Shown here piece after piece: positions 23,810 through 34,200 of a stretch of DNA of 64,000 bases. Each line of letters starts with the position of its first letter. Position 1 is the stretch's first letter. The translations under genes and the position numbers were made by a program. Source of the DNA: Stenotrophomonas africana (GTDB taxonomy: Bacteria; Pseudomonadota; Gammaproteobacteria; Xanthomonadales; Xanthomonadaceae); the NCBI RefSeq assembly GCF_013004645.1, contig NZ_JABEME010000003.1:424437-488436 (forward strand). The letters run 5' to 3'. The notes below the pieces were generated by a model. The model made no database searches. It was not told the DNA's origin and worked only from the letters and a program-made list of their open reading frames with translations.

Positions 23810-25891
23810 ATGCCCATCCACGCCCTGCAACCGGCCCGCCTGCCCCTGGCTGCCGCCCTCGCCCTGTGCCTGCTCCCGGCCACCCGTGCCTTCGCCCAGG
23901 ACGGCGCCACCACGCTGGACAGCATCCAGGTGTCCGGCAGCTGGCTGGGCACCGGCCTGCATGACAGCGTCAAGAGCTTCGCCGGCGCGCGCACGGTGGT
24001 CGACCGCCAGCGCATCGAGGCCAGCGGCGCGGCCAGCATCGGCGATGCCATGCGCCGCATCCCCGGCGTGCAGGTCACCGACAACTCCGGCACGGCCGGC
24101 AGCTCGGTCTCGCTGAACATCGGCGTGCGCGGCCTGACCGGGCGCTACTCGCCGCGCTCGACCGTACTGCTGGACGGCGTACCGCTGGCGGTGGCGCCGT
24201 ATGGCCAGCCGCAGCTGTCGTTCGCGCCGACCAGCCTGTCCAACATCGAATCGATCGACGTGGTGCGCGGCGGCGGCGCGGTGCGCTACGGCCCGCAGAA
24301 CGTGGGCGGCATCATCAACTTCAGCACCCGCGCCATTCCCACCGAGGCAGGCCTGCACGGCGAAGCGGGCGTGCGCTACACCGCCTACGACCATGGCGGC
24401 GGTGACAGCACCCAGTACAACGCCTTCCTCGGCGGTACCGGCGACAACGGGCTGGGCGCCGCCCTGCTCTACTCCGGCCAGGATGGCCGCGGCTGGCGAC
24501 AGGGCAGCGATGACCGTTTCAACGATCTCGCTCTGAAGTTCGCCTACGCCATCGACGAACAGCAGGAGCTGCGCGCCAAACTGTCGTACTACGACGTGCG
24601 CTCGCTGACCCCGGGCGGCCTGACCCGCGCGCAGTACGAGGCCGATCCTTTCCAGAACACCCGCCCCACTGATTTCTGGAAGGGCCACCGCACCGGCATC
24701 GACCTGGGCTACACCAACACGCTGTCGGCCAACAGCGAGTTCGAGGTGCTGGCCTATTACAACGAAAGCAACCGTGCCAGCTCGCTGATCAATGCCGCCA
24801 ATACCCAGTTGACCGTGCAGCCGCGCGACTACCGCGTGCTCGGCATCGAGCCGCGCTACACCCAGCGCCTGCACTGGGGCGCCAGCGTGCACGACATCAC
24901 CGCCGGCTACCGCTTTCTGCGCGAGCGCGGCAACGACCGCAGCTACACCGTCACCCGCCGCACCGGCGTGGCCAGTGCCACCACCCGCTTTGACAACGCC
25001 ACCGATGCCCATGCGTTCTACATCGACGACCGCATCGCGATCGGCCAATGGCGGATCACTCCGGGCGTGCGCATGGAGTGGATCGATATGGACCGCCGCC
25101 AGGCCGGGGGCACGGCGACCTTCAGCAGCCGCAACGACAAGGCCCTGCCCTCGCTCAACGTCGCCTACCTGCTGACGCCGCAGCTGACCGTGTTCGGCAA
25201 CTACACCACGTCGTTCGGGCCGGTGCAGAATATCCAGCTGAACTCGCAGACCGCCAGCAATCCGCTCAATCCGGAAGTGGCAAAGACCGCCGAACTGGGC
25301 GCGCGCTGGCAGGACGGCGCACTGCGCGCGGAAGTGACCGTGTTCAAGATGCGCTTCGACAACCAGATCCTGCAGGTGCCGGGTATCACCCCGCCCACCT
25401 TCCAGAACATTGGTGCCACCGACCACAAGGGTGTGGAGAGCGCGCTGGAGTACCGCTTCGCCGAGGACAGCGCACTGGCCGGGCTGGAACTGTACGCCAA
25501 CTACACCTGGACCAAGGCGATCCAGCAGTCCGGTGACAACCGCGGCCTGGACGTGCCCTTCTACTCGCGCGACACCGACAGCGTCGGCGCCCGCTACGCC
25601 CTGGCCGGCTGGACGTTCAATGTCTCCAGCACCCACCAGAGCGGTCAGTTCTCCGATGCCGCCAACACCTGGGAAGAAACCGCCGATGCGCGCGTGGGCC
25701 GCGTGCCGGGCGTGCGCCTGTGGAACGCGCAGGTGGCCTGGCAGGTGCCCGGGCTGGGTGACAGCGAGATCGCGCTGGGCGTGAACAACCTGGCCGACAA
25801 GCGCTGGTATACCCGCAACGTCGATGGCAACGCCGGCCGCATGGCAGCCGCGCCGCGCACGTTCTACGTGCAGGGCCGCTACCGCTTCTGA
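23810..25891 (+). CDS. TonB-dependent iron-chelate receptor, FecA-like
   Basis: The protein has 693 residues. A signal peptide (to AFAQD, residue 30), a TonB-box-like LDSIQVSGS, a plug (IGVRGLTGRYSPRSTVLLDG, and VVRGGGAVRYGPQNVGGIIN) and a barrel ending YRF are visible. The plug resembles the ferric citrate/siderophore group but lacks an STN domain, so it does not signal. The ATG at 23810 begins the signal peptide. A Fur-like site lies just upstream, which supports an iron role. The exact chelate is unknown. Confidence 0.87.
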   Translation: MPIHALQPARLPLAAALALCLLPATRAFAQDGATTLDSIQVSGSWLGTGLHDSVKSFAGARTVVDRQRIEASGAASIGDAMRRIPGVQVTDNSGTAGSSVSLNIGVRGLTGRYSPRSTVLLDGVPLAVAPYGQPQLSFAPTSLSNIESIDVVRGGGAVRYGPQNVGGIINFSTRAIPTEAGLHGEAGVRYTAYDHGGGDSTQYNAFLGGTGDNGLGAALLYSGQDGRGWRQGSDDRFNDLALKFAYAIDEQQELRAKLSYYDVRSLTPGGLTRAQYEADPFQNTRPTDFWKGHRTGIDLGYTNTLSANSEFEVLAYYNESNRASSLINAANTQLTVQPRDYRVLGIEPRYTQRLHWGASVHDITAGYRFLRERGNDRSYTVTRRTGVASATTRFDNATDAHAFYIDDRIAIGQWRITPGVRMEWIDMDRRQAGGTATFSSRNDKALPSLNVAYLLTPQLTVFGNYTTSFGPVQNIQLNSQTASNPLNPEVAKTAELGARWQDGALRAEVTVFKMRFDNQILQVPGITPPTFQNIGATDHKGVESALEYRFAEDSALAGLELYANYTWTKAIQQSGDNRGLDVPFYSRDTDSVGARYALAGWTFNVSSTHQSGQFSDAANTWEETADARVGRVPGVRLWNAQVAWQVPGLGDSEIALGVNNLADKRWYTRNVDGNAGRMAAAPRTFYVQGRYRF

Positions 25892-25953
25892 AGCGGTAAT
25901 CGCCCGATGCAGTGACGGTGGCGATCACGGTGGCGGCGTATCATGCCGCCACC

Positions 25954-27726
25954 ATGTCACCGTCTGCTTTGCCATCGCGCCTGCATCTGGCCTTCCAGGG
26001 CCTGCGCCTGCGACTGCGCGGCAGCGACCTCTGGTTCATCGCACTTGCGCTGCTGGTCGGCCTGATCGCCGGCTACCTGACCCTGCTGCAGTCCGGCATC
26101 GCACGCTGGCTACAGGGCACCCTGTACGGGCTGGATGAAGGCATGCGCCTGAGCTCCCTGCCCTCGCTGACCTGGACTGCGTTGCTGGTGCTGCCGCTGG
26201 GTGGCCTGCTGGTCGGGCTGGTCAGCCTGGCCGCGACCCGGCTCAAGCGCCCCCTGCTTGATGCGGTGGAAGCCAATGCCCTGCATGGCGGCCGTATGTC
26301 GATGCGCGACAACCTTATCGTTCTGACACAGACCCTGCTGTCCAATGGTTGCGGCGCCTCGGTCGGGCTGGAGGCTTCCTATACGCAGATGGGCGCCGGC
26401 AGCGGTTCGCAGCTGGGCCGGGTGATGCGCCTGCGCCGCAATGACGTGCGCATCCTGGTCGGCGCCGGTGCCGCCGGTGCAATCGCCGCCGCCTTCGGTG
26501 CGCCCCTGGCTGGTGCGTTCTATGCCTTCGAAATCGTCATTGGCGCCTACACCCCGGCCGCACTGGCGCCGGTGGCGGTTGCCGCACTGGCCGGCGCGTT
26601 CGTGGCCGACCAGGCCGGCATCGAGGCCTACCTGCTGCCTGCCGCCTCGACCATCGACGTGCGCGCAGCGGACTACGCCATCTACGGCCTGCTCGGCTGC
26701 TGCTGCGCGATGGTCGGTATTGTCATCATGCGCTTGATCGCCTCCATCGAAGGCACGGTCAAGCGCAGTCCGCTGCCGCTGTGGGGACGGCCGGTGGTGG
26801 GCGGCCTGCTGCTGATTCCGCTGGCCCTGGCCAGCCCACAGGTGCTGTCGTCCGGACATGGCGCGCTGCACCTGGACCTGACCACGCATCTGCCGCTTAT
26901 CTGGATCGGCGGCCTGCTGACCCTGAAGTGCCTGGCCTCGGGCATCTCATTGGGCTTCGGCTTCCGGGGCGGCCTGTTCTTCGCCTCGCTGTTCATGGGC
27001 ACCCTGGTCGGTGCGTTGTTCGCCGGCCTGCTGGCCATGGCCACCGGCGTGCCGGTGATCGACGCCACCTCGGCCGCGCTGGCCGGCATGGCGGCGCTGG
27101 CCGCGGCAGTGGTCGGCGCGCCGATGACCATGGCCATGCTGGTGCTGGAAGGCACCCATGACTTCCTGCTGACCAGCGTGGTGATGAGCGCGGTGCTGGT
27201 GTCCAGCACGCTGGTACGGCAGTGGTTCGGCTATTCGTTCTCGACCTGGCGCATGCACCTGCGCGGCGAGACCATCAAGAGTGCCCGCGACGTGGGCTGG
27301 GTGCAGAACCTCAACGCCGGTCGGCTGATGCGCAAAGGCGTGGCCACCGCCCCGGCCGATCTCGATGCCGCCGCGTTCCGCCAGCGCTTCCCGCTGGGCT
27401 CGGGCAGCCGGGTGATCCTGATCGACAGCGAGGGCCACTACGCCGGCATCGTGCAGATTCCACGCGTCTACGGCGACGGCGTGAAGCCGGAAACCATGAT
27501 CGGCGAGCTGGCCGAGAACCGGGACGTGTCGCTGTCACCAGCCGCGGACGTGGTCAGCGTGATGCAGCGCTTCGACCAGACCCAGGCCGACGAACTGGCC
27601 GTGGTCGCCGCCGACGGCCAGGTCCTGGGTGTGGTTTCCGAAGCCTTCGTACGCAAGCGCTACGCCGAGGAACTGGACAAGCGCCAGCGCGAACTGATGG
27701 GCGAGCGCGTCGACGACACCGACTGA
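25954..27726 (+). CDS. ClC-family chloride/proton antiporter with C-terminal CBS region
   Basis: The protein has 590 residues. About ten membrane helices (20-440) precede a cytoplasmic end of about 130 residues with CBS-like segments (VILIDSEGHYAGIVQ, AVVAADGQVLGVV). The gating glutamate is Glu140 in ASVGLEASY, where most relatives have GREGP, and the internal GAAGAIAAAFGAPLAGAFYAFE matches the family. Glutamate at that position fits a Cl-/H+ exchanger. I chose the ATG at 25954 over 25912 because the first extra residues do not fit a membrane protein. The gene is monocistronic. Confidence 0.88.
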   Translation: MSPSALPSRLHLAFQGLRLRLRGSDLWFIALALLVGLIAGYLTLLQSGIARWLQGTLYGLDEGMRLSSLPSLTWTALLVLPLGGLLVGLVSLAATRLKRPLLDAVEANALHGGRMSMRDNLIVLTQTLLSNGCGASVGLEASYTQMGAGSGSQLGRVMRLRRNDVRILVGAGAAGAIAAAFGAPLAGAFYAFEIVIGAYTPAALAPVAVAALAGAFVADQAGIEAYLLPAASTIDVRAADYAIYGLLGCCCAMVGIVIMRLIASIEGTVKRSPLPLWGRPVVGGLLLIPLALASPQVLSSGHGALHLDLTTHLPLIWIGGLLTLKCLASGISLGFGFRGGLFFASLFMGTLVGALFAGLLAMATGVPVIDATSAALAGMAALAAAVVGAPMTMAMLVLEGTHDFLLTSVVMSAVLVSSTLVRQWFGYSFSTWRMHLRGETIKSARDVGWVQNLNAGRLMRKGVATAPADLDAAAFRQRFPLGSGSRVILIDSEGHYAGIVQIPRVYGDGVKPETMIGELAENRDVSLSPAADVVSVMQRFDQTQADELAVVAADGQVLGVVSEAFVRKRYAEELDKRQRELMGERVDDTD

Positions 27727-27731
27727 CCCCG

Positions 27732-27762
27732 AAAAAAGGGGACGGAGGGGATTAAGTCGTTT
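27732..27762. repeat. half copy of the dispersed palindrome (copy 2)
   Basis: AAAAAA then GGGGACGGAGGGGATTAAGT then CGTTT is identical to the left arm of the palindrome at 22689, but the right arm is missing. It starts 5 bases after the ClC gene. Confidence 0.85.
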
Positions 27763-27827
27763 CTGACACTTTTGAAATTCACGCATGGCGTGGATCTCTT
27801 GTCACTTCGACGCGATAGACTCCTGCC

Positions 27828-28544
27828 ATGCGTTTCATTGAAACCTTCCAGGCCGGCCCCTTCGCCGACACCGTGGTCAGCCTGCTGGCCGCCTTCGTGC
27901 TGGGCACGCTGATCGGCGCCGAGCGCCAGTACCGGCAACGCACGGCCGGCCTGCGCACCAACGTGCTGGTGGCAGTCGGTGCCGCTGCCTTCGTCGACCT
28001 GGGCATGCGCATCGCCGGCAGCGCCGAGGCAGTGCGGGTGATCTCCTACGTGGTCTCCGGGGTCGGCTTCCTCGGCGCCGGCGTGATCATGAAGGAAGGC
28101 ATGAACGTGCGCGGCCTGAACACCGCCGCCACCCTGTGGTGCTCGGCAGCGGTGGGCAGCTGCACCGGCGCGGACATGCTGGCCGAAGGCGTGCTGCTGA
28201 CCGTACTGATCATCGCCGGCAATACCCTGCTGCGGCCGCTGGTGAATGCAATCAACCGCATCCCGATCAACGAGGCGGCGACCGAAGCCACCTACGAAGT
28301 GCGTCTGAGCGTGGATGCCGAAGCGGTGCCGCGGGTGCGCGAGCGCCTGGTCGATGCGCTGGAAGCGGCGCAGTATCCGGTTGGCGATGTGCAGTTGGTC
28401 GAGCACGCCGATGCGCCCACCGATGTGATCGCGGTGCTGGTCAGTACCGCCGTGAGTGCCGATGAGCTGGACGTGGTGCTGGCGCGGATGGAGCATGTGC
28501 CGGGCGTGCTGCATGCCACCTGGGAAGTCAGTACCCGCGATTGA
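27828..28544 (+). CDS. MgtC/SapB-family membrane protein
   Basis: The protein has 238 residues. Four to five membrane segments occupy residues 12-145 with the MgtC signature GTLIGAERQYRQRTAGLRTN and GFLGAGVIM. A cytoplasmic ACT-like domain follows (about 155-235). Family members help growth at low magnesium and inhibit F-type ATP synthase in some pathogens; the role here is inferred. The ATG is at 27828. It is convergent with a MerR-type gene. Confidence 0.88.
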   Translation: MRFIETFQAGPFADTVVSLLAAFVLGTLIGAERQYRQRTAGLRTNVLVAVGAAAFVDLGMRIAGSAEAVRVISYVVSGVGFLGAGVIMKEGMNVRGLNTAATLWCSAAVGSCTGADMLAEGVLLTVLIIAGNTLLRPLVNAINRIPINEAATEATYEVRLSVDAEAVPRVRERLVDALEAAQYPVGDVQLVEHADAPTDVIAVLVSTAVSADELDVVLARMEHVPGVLHATWEVSTRD

Positions 28545-28559
28545 ACGGGCACCAGCGAC

Positions 28560-28967
28560 TCATCTACCCGCCCTGCGCTGCTGCGCGCGCAACAATTTCT
28601 GGAATGAACCGCACTGCCGCGCATCCTGCGCTTCCGGGCAGGCCGCCGCGCGTTGCAGGTGCCGGCGCACCCGCTGCAGCTGGGTGATCTGCCGCTGCAG
28701 CACATCAGCCTGTGCCAGCAGCGCCTTGCGGTCCAGCGAGATGCATCCATGCTGCGGCGGTAGCGATGCCCCGATCTGCTGCAGTGACAGCCCGGCCGCC
28801 TGGCCAAGACCGATCAGCGCCAGCCGTTCCAGCACCTGCTCGTCGTACTGCCGGCGCAGGCCGCGACGGCCCAGGGCCTGCAACAAGCCCAATTGTTCGT
28901 AGTAACGCAGGGTCGAGGCCGGCACGCCACTGCGCTTGACCACCTCGCCGATATCCAGTTCACGCAC
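28560..28967 (-). CDS. MerR-family transcription regulator
   Basis: The protein has 135 residues. An N-terminal MerR helix-turn-helix (LDIGEVVKRSGVPASTLRYY, about 4-23) and wing (GRRGLRRQYD) are followed by a coiled dimerisation helix and a Cys-containing end (AACPEAQDARQCGSF). This subgroup often responds to thiol or redox ligands, but the effector cannot be told. It is divergent from a methyltransferase gene across 63 bp, so it probably controls that gene and itself. Confidence 0.87.
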   Translation of the reverse strand: MRELDIGEVVKRSGVPASTLRYYEQLGLLQALGRRGLRRQYDEQVLERLALIGLGQAAGLSLQQIGASLPPQHGCISLDRKALLAQADVLQRQITQLQRVRRHLQRAAACPEAQDARQCGSFQKLLRAQQRRAGR

Positions 28968-29030
28968 GGGCTTGACCTCAAGTGACCTTCAAGCGCCAAC
29001 CTATGGGCGACTTCCCCGCAAGGCAAGACC

Positions 29031-29858
29031 ATGACCAGCACCCCCCCCGTTGATCAGAACACCCTGTGGAACGGCCCTGGCGGCCAGATCTGGGTTGCGC
29101 AGCAGGCCATTCTCGACGGCCTGTTCCAACCCATGGCCGACCTGCTGGTGGCCGAGCTTCCACAGACCGTCACGCAACTGCTGGATATCGGCTGCGGTAC
29201 CGGCGCCAGCCTGCTGGCCGCCGCAGCGGCTCGCCCTGCCGCGCACTGCACCGGCCTGGACATCTCCGCGCCGATGCTGGCGCTGGCCCGTCAGCGCGCC
29301 GAGGCGGCAGGACTGGACGCAGACTTCATCGTCGCCGACGCGCAGCAGCATCCGCTTCCCTCCACGCACTTCGACTGGATCCAGTCGCGGCTGGGCGTGA
29401 TGTTCTTCGAAGATACCGGTGCGGCCTTCGCCAACCTGCACCGCGCCGCGCGGCCCGGTGCCGGCCTGCGCTTCATCGCCTGGCGCAGCGCTGACGAGAA
29501 TCCATTCATGACCACGGCCGAGCGCGCGATCGGGGATGCGCTGGAGCTTCCGCCGCGCGTACCCGGTGCCCCGGGACAGTTCGCCTTCGCCGATGGCCAA
29601 CGCGTGCAGCGCCTGTTGCAGGCCGCCAGCTGGAAGGATGTGGAGGTGGTTGCGGTGGACCTTCCGTGTTCGATCGCACGCGATGCGCTGCCGACCTACG
29701 TGGGACAGCTGGGCCCACTTGGCTTGGCGCTGCGCAACCTGCCCGAAGAACGGGCCACCTCGCTCCGCAACACGGCGTTGGCGGCATTCAACCCATTCAT
29801 CGAAGGCGACCGCGTACGCGTGGATGCCGCCTGCTGGCTGGTGCGCGCCCGCGCCTAG
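29031..29858 (+). CDS. class I SAM-dependent methyltransferase
   Basis: The protein has 275 residues. Motif I is LLDIGCGTGASLL (about 50-62), motif II GLDISAPMLALA, and the post-II acidic site IVADAQQHPLP. The N-terminal WNGPGGQIWV segment is typical of the UbiE/methyltransferase-11 group that acts on small molecules. The acceptor is unknown. The divergent MerR gene is its likely regulator. A dispersed palindrome starts one base after the stop codon. Confidence 0.87.
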   Translation: MTSTPPVDQNTLWNGPGGQIWVAQQAILDGLFQPMADLLVAELPQTVTQLLDIGCGTGASLLAAAAARPAAHCTGLDISAPMLALARQRAEAAGLDADFIVADAQQHPLPSTHFDWIQSRLGVMFFEDTGAAFANLHRAARPGAGLRFIAWRSADENPFMTTAERAIGDALELPPRVPGAPGQFAFADGQRVQRLLQAASWKDVEVVAVDLPCSIARDALPTYVGQLGPLGLALRNLPEERATSLRNTALAAFNPFIEGDRVRVDAACWLVRARA

Positions 29859-29859
29859 G

Positions 29860-29935
29860 AAAAGGGGACGGAGGGGATTAAGTCGCTCTTGCCCCGAGTG
29901 TGCCGGAAACGACTTAATCCCCTCCGTCCCCTTTT
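29860..29935. repeat. dispersed palindrome with 24-base loop (copy 3)
   Basis: 26-bp perfect arms (29860-29885 and 29910-29935) with the GGGGACGGAGGGGATTAAGT core surround a 24-base centre unrelated to that of copies 1 and 4. It lies between convergent genes, adjacent to both stop codons. Confidence 0.88.
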
Positions 29936-29939
29936 TCTT

Positions 29940-30242
29940 CTACAGCGCCTCGCCAGCGTCGGCCAGGCGCGATTCGATCAGCGCATACCACTGCTGCAGC
30001 ACGTCGATCAGCATGTCCAGCTCGGCATCGGTGCGCTGCGCGCGGCCGCTGCGCAGGCAGGCCTGGGCTTCCTGTAGCTGGGCCAGGAACCCGGCCACGG
30101 TATCGGCCTGCAGGATCAGCCCCGGCAGGCGCCGCCCGGGAATGCGTACCACCGCATGATTACCGAGCTGACCGTACACACTCAGTGTGGTTTCCGTCTT
30201 CATGGAAAGAGGCAGGAATTGGGCGTTCATCGCGTGCACCAT
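29940..30242 (-). CDS. small conserved-type hypothetical protein (DUF6959-like)
   Basis: The protein has up to 100 residues. The core SVYGQLGNHAVVRIPGRRLP followed by GLILQADTVAGFL and a helical C-terminus resembles a small family of unknown function that I believe is DUF6959. In-frame ATGs at 30242, 30230 and 30203 are all possible and none has a strong ribosome site. It has no signal peptide or membrane segment. I do not assign a function. Confidence 0.65.
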   Translation of the reverse strand: MVHAMNAQFLPLSMKTETTLSVYGQLGNHAVVRIPGRRLPGLILQADTVAGFLAQLQEAQACLRSGRAQRTDAELDMLIDVLQQWYALIESRLADAGEAL

Positions 30243-30323
30243 GGAAAACCTGAGCCGCCGGCAGGCGTGATCAACGGGGGAGACGTAACCACGTCCTGCC
30301 GACGGTCAGGGGGGACTCGGGAT

Positions 30324-30342
30324 GCCGGGGCATGGCCCCGGC
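30324..30342 (-). terminator. hairpin after OmpA-type lipoprotein gene
   Basis: GCCGGGGC and GCCCCGGC form an 8-bp stem with a 3-base loop, 10 bases beyond the stop codon of the minus-strand lipoprotein gene. There is no T run. It may also be a REP-type hairpin. Confidence 0.45.
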
Positions 30343-30351
30343 GCAGGAAAC

Positions 30352-31188
30352 TCAGCGCGGCTGCGCCACCCCGGCGATCTGCACCCGCCGGTTCGGTGCC
30401 AGGCAGGCGATCAGCTCGCGACGGTTGCGCTGCTCGCACTGCACGACCGGCTCCGCTGCGCCCCGCCCTTCGGCGCTGATGCTGGCCGCAGGCACCCCGC
30501 CCTGCACCAGCGCGCTGCGCACGGCCTCGGCGCGTCGCTGCGACAGGGTCTGGTTGTAGCTGGCACTGCCGATACGGTCGGTGTACCCGGTCACCCGGAT
30601 CGACTGCACCTGCGCGGCCTCGCGTACCTGCGCCAGGATGCCCTGCACCGCCTGCTGGCCTTCAGCGCTGAGTACCGCACTGTCGAAGCCGAACAACGCA
30701 TCGGCGGACAATCGCAGCGGCTGCTCCGGCAACGGTGCCGGTGCCGGTGGCGCCGGTGGCCGTGGCGGTTCGATCACCGCCGCGCACGATTCCGGCTTCC
30801 AATAGCCCCCTTGGGCGACGCCCTTGCTGTCGAAGCGGACCTGGAACTGGCAGGTGAAGTACTCCGCACCCTGTGCGGTGCGGAAGTTGAACAGGTAGTT
30901 CCACTCGCGCACGCCCCACATGCCTTCATTGAAATGCGGCGTACCCAGCAGCGTGTACAGCTGGCGCTTGGTCATGCCCGGCGCGAAGCGGCGCAGGTCG
31001 GCGACGTCAGGATAGATGCCTTCCTTCAGCGAAGCCCTGGAGGCCTCCGGGAAGTGCACGGCGGTGGCTTCGGCAGGACCCTCGGCGGCCGGCGCATGGC
31101 TGCGGCAGGCGGCCAGCAGTCCCATCCCCAGGACCAGGCCCAACATGGCGGCCATCTGGCCGCTACGGGCGATGCGATGCTGTTTCAT
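30352..31188 (-). CDS. OmpA-family lipoprotein with N-terminal BamE-like segment
   Basis: The protein has 278 residues. A lipoprotein signal with lipobox LLAAC (Cys28) is followed by a segment resembling SmpA/OmlA (FAPGMTKRQLYTLLGTPHFN, about 68-87). A Pro-rich linker (PPRPPAPPAPAPLPEQP) leads to an OmpA peptidoglycan-binding domain (ITVTGYTDRIG-type SIRVTGYTDRIGSASYNQ, RRAEAVRSALVQ). It should tie the outer membrane to the cell wall. The ATG at 31188 has AGGGGG upstream. It lies downstream of the giant adhesin in the same direction and may assist its surface display, which is inference. Confidence 0.88.
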   Translation of the reverse strand: MKQHRIARSGQMAAMLGLVLGMGLLAACRSHAPAAEGPAEATAVHFPEASRASLKEGIYPDVADLRRFAPGMTKRQLYTLLGTPHFNEGMWGVREWNYLFNFRTAQGAEYFTCQFQVRFDSKGVAQGGYWKPESCAAVIEPPRPPAPPAPAPLPEQPLRLSADALFGFDSAVLSAEGQQAVQGILAQVREAAQVQSIRVTGYTDRIGSASYNQTLSQRRAEAVRSALVQGGVPAASISAEGRGAAEPVVQCEQRNRRELIACLAPNRRVQIAGVAQPR

Positions 31189-31217
31189 GTCATTCCCCCT
31201 ATGGACGTTTCCGCGCT

Positions 31218-31241
31218 GCCGGGCCGCGGTTGCGGCCCGGC
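31218..31241 (-). terminator. hairpin after adhesin gene
   Basis: GCCGGGCCGC pairs with GCGGCCCGGC across 4 bases, 9 bases beyond the adhesin stop codon and before the lipoprotein gene. The stem is very stable, without a T run. Confidence 0.5.
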
Positions 31242-31249
31242 GACGGCGA

Positions 31250-34200
31250 TCACCACTGGATACCGGCACCGACGGCCACACCGGCCTCGCCACGACTGTT
31301 GGTCGAACCGCTGAACTTGTAGATCCAGCGGCCACCTTCTGAGACGCCGGAGATGCCGACCGCCACGCCCGACTCGCCGTTGTAGCTGCCGGCGGCGACC
31401 GAGGCCATGCTGCGGCCCGCTTCGCTGGGCTGCGGCAGGGCTGCGGTGGCCATCGCCGAAGCGATGCCGGCCGAGGCGCGGTTGTCGGTCTTGCGCAGGT
31501 CGCGCTCGAAGCCGCCCATGCGCTCGTCGGTGTAGGCCTTGGACCAGTCCAGGGTCTGCGCCATGCCCGACTTCAACTGGTCCACGTTGACTGCGTCGGT
31601 ACCGGCGGTGCCGGCGGCGACATTGCGCACCGTGGTCGGACCGCTGCCGGTGCCGCCGAGGGTGACACTGTTGTAGTTGGTGGCACCATTGGTGGTGGTG
31701 TCATAGCGGATCGTGCCCTGCTGCGAGGCCTGCAGCTGGCGCACGTTGACCGCATCGGTGGCCTGCGAGCCGTCGGCCACGTTGACCACCTGGCGTTCGG
31801 CACCGGCGGCACCGACCGACACCGTGTTGGCCCGGTTCGCCACCGAACCCGCACCCAGCGCCACCGAGTTGTCGGCCTGCGCCTGCGAACCATTGCCCAG
31901 CGCGGTCGAGTTGGCACCGGCTGCGGTGGAGCCTGCACCACCGGCGGCCGAGTTGGCACCACTGGCGGACGGATCGGCCAGGTTGTTGGTGTTGTTGGCG
32001 CGGAAGCTGCCCGCCACGTTGGTGATGTTCTGGATCTTCTGGTCCGTGTAGGACTTGGACTGGTCAATGGCGTAGTTCACGCCGTTCTTGAGCTGGCCGA
32101 CGTTGGTCGCATCGTGGTCGTCCGAGCCATCGGCAACGTGGGTGATCTTGCGCTCGCTGCCGCTGCTGCCGACCGAGACTTCACCAGCCGAGTTGCTGGC
32201 ACCGGTCTGGCCATAGGCACCGGTATAGCCGCTCTGTGCGCCGACACTGGCCACCGAACCGGCACCCAGTGCCACGCTGTTGCCGGCACTGCTGCTGGCA
32301 CCGTTGCCGACAGCCACACTGTTGGCACCGGCTGCACTTGCCTGCGGGCCGACCGCCACCGCTTCCGCACCAGCCGCGGTGGCTGCGGCCGCCGTCGAGT
32401 TCACCGCCAGGTAGGCACTGCCACCGCCACCGTTGGTGATGCGCTGGTTGAGGACCTTCAGCGAGCCGTCCACGGCAGTGAAGGCGGCGGTGACGTTGTT
32501 GTAGTCGCCGCTGGTGAAGGTGCCGTCGGTGGCGATGCTGGAGATGCTGAACTTCGGCGCGGTCCACACGTTGGTGGTGCCGTTGTAGGCGGTGGTGCCA
32601 CCGAAGTAGTTGGCAATGGTGCTGTTCGTACTGAACAGCTGGTCGCCGGTGATGGCATCACTGCTGCCAGCCAGGATGCTGCCGGCGGCGACGTTGGTGA
32701 TCTTCACCGCGCCGGTGCCGGTACCCGTCAGCGTCACGCTGTTGAGCACGTTGCCGCTGCCATCGACGTCGTACTTCACGGCCAGCTTGTCGATCTCGCC
32801 GGTCTGGTCAGCGACGTTGGCCAGCGAGTTGCTGACGGCATCGAAGGCGGTACCGACGTCGTTGTAGCTGCCCTTGGTGACGGTGCCGTTGGCGGCAACG
32901 TTGTTGATCGAGTAGGTCGGTGCGGTCAGTACGCCACTGGCGTTGACTGCTGCGCCACCGCCGAGATGGGTGGCCACTGCCTGGTTGGCGGCGAACAGCT
33001 GGGCACCATTGATGGCCTCGCTGCTGGTGGCACTCACCTGGCCCGGGCCCAGGTTGCGCAGCGTGGTGGCGGTGCCGGTCTGGCCCAGCGTGGCGCTGGC
33101 GTAGTTGACGCTGCCATCGCCGTTGAGGTCATAGCGCAGTGCACCCTGTTCCGATGCCTGCAGCTGGCCGACGTTGACCGCATCGGTGGCGGCCGTACCC
33201 GCGGCCATGTTGGTGACCTGACGCTCGGCACCGGCGGCACCGATGGACACGCTGTTGGCACGATCGGCCAGGCTGCCGGCACCAACCGCAATGCTGTTGG
33301 CAGCGGTGGCACGGGCATTGGTGCCGACTGCAATCGAGTCGGTGCCAGTGGCCAGCGCCTCGGTACCGGTCGAGTTCACCCGCAGGTACTTGGTGCCACC
33401 GTTACGGATGTCGGTGATCTGCGTGTTGAGGTTGACCAGCGAGCCGTCGACCGCGGCGAAGGCATCGGTAGCGTTGTCATACAGGCCCTTGGCGATGGCG
33501 CCGCCGGTGGAGATGGTGCTGATCTCGAACAGCGGCGCGGTGAAGGCACCACTGGCCGGATCAAACGCGGCGCGGCCACCGAAGAAGCTGGCGATGGCGG
33601 CGTTGGTCGCAGCCAGCTGGCCACCGTTGACCGCTTCCAGGCTGCCTGCGGTGACCGCGCCGCCGGCCAGGTTGCCGATGGTGGTGGTGCCGGTGCCGGC
33701 GCCTAGCGTGACGCGACGATAGTTCGGATTACCTGCACCATCCAGGTCGTAGGTCACCGCTGCAGCCGCCACATCGTTGATGAGGCTGATCGCGCCCTTC
33801 AGCTGGACCACGTTGACTGCATCGGTATTGGCACTACCGGCAGCAACATTGGTGATCTGGCGCTCGCCACCACCTGCGGTGCCCACCGACACTTCACCGG
33901 CGGAGACCTGCGGTGCAGTCAGGCCGTAAGCACTGTAGCTGGCCTGCGCGCCGCGCAGTGCGGCCGAGCGGTAGCCCAGTGCGACCGAGTTGGCCTGGTT
34001 GGAGGTGGCTTCAGCACCGAGCAGGGTCTGGCCGTTTGCGGTACCGACGGCACTGTCGCCGACGATCACCGAATGGCCCATGCGCGCAGCGTAGTCGGCG
34101 GTCGGTACACCGGTCGGGTTGCTCGGGTCGTTGACCCCATCACCCGGGAAGGCGACGTTGGCATCGACCTTCGGCAGTTCGTGCCGTGCATTGGCACCGA

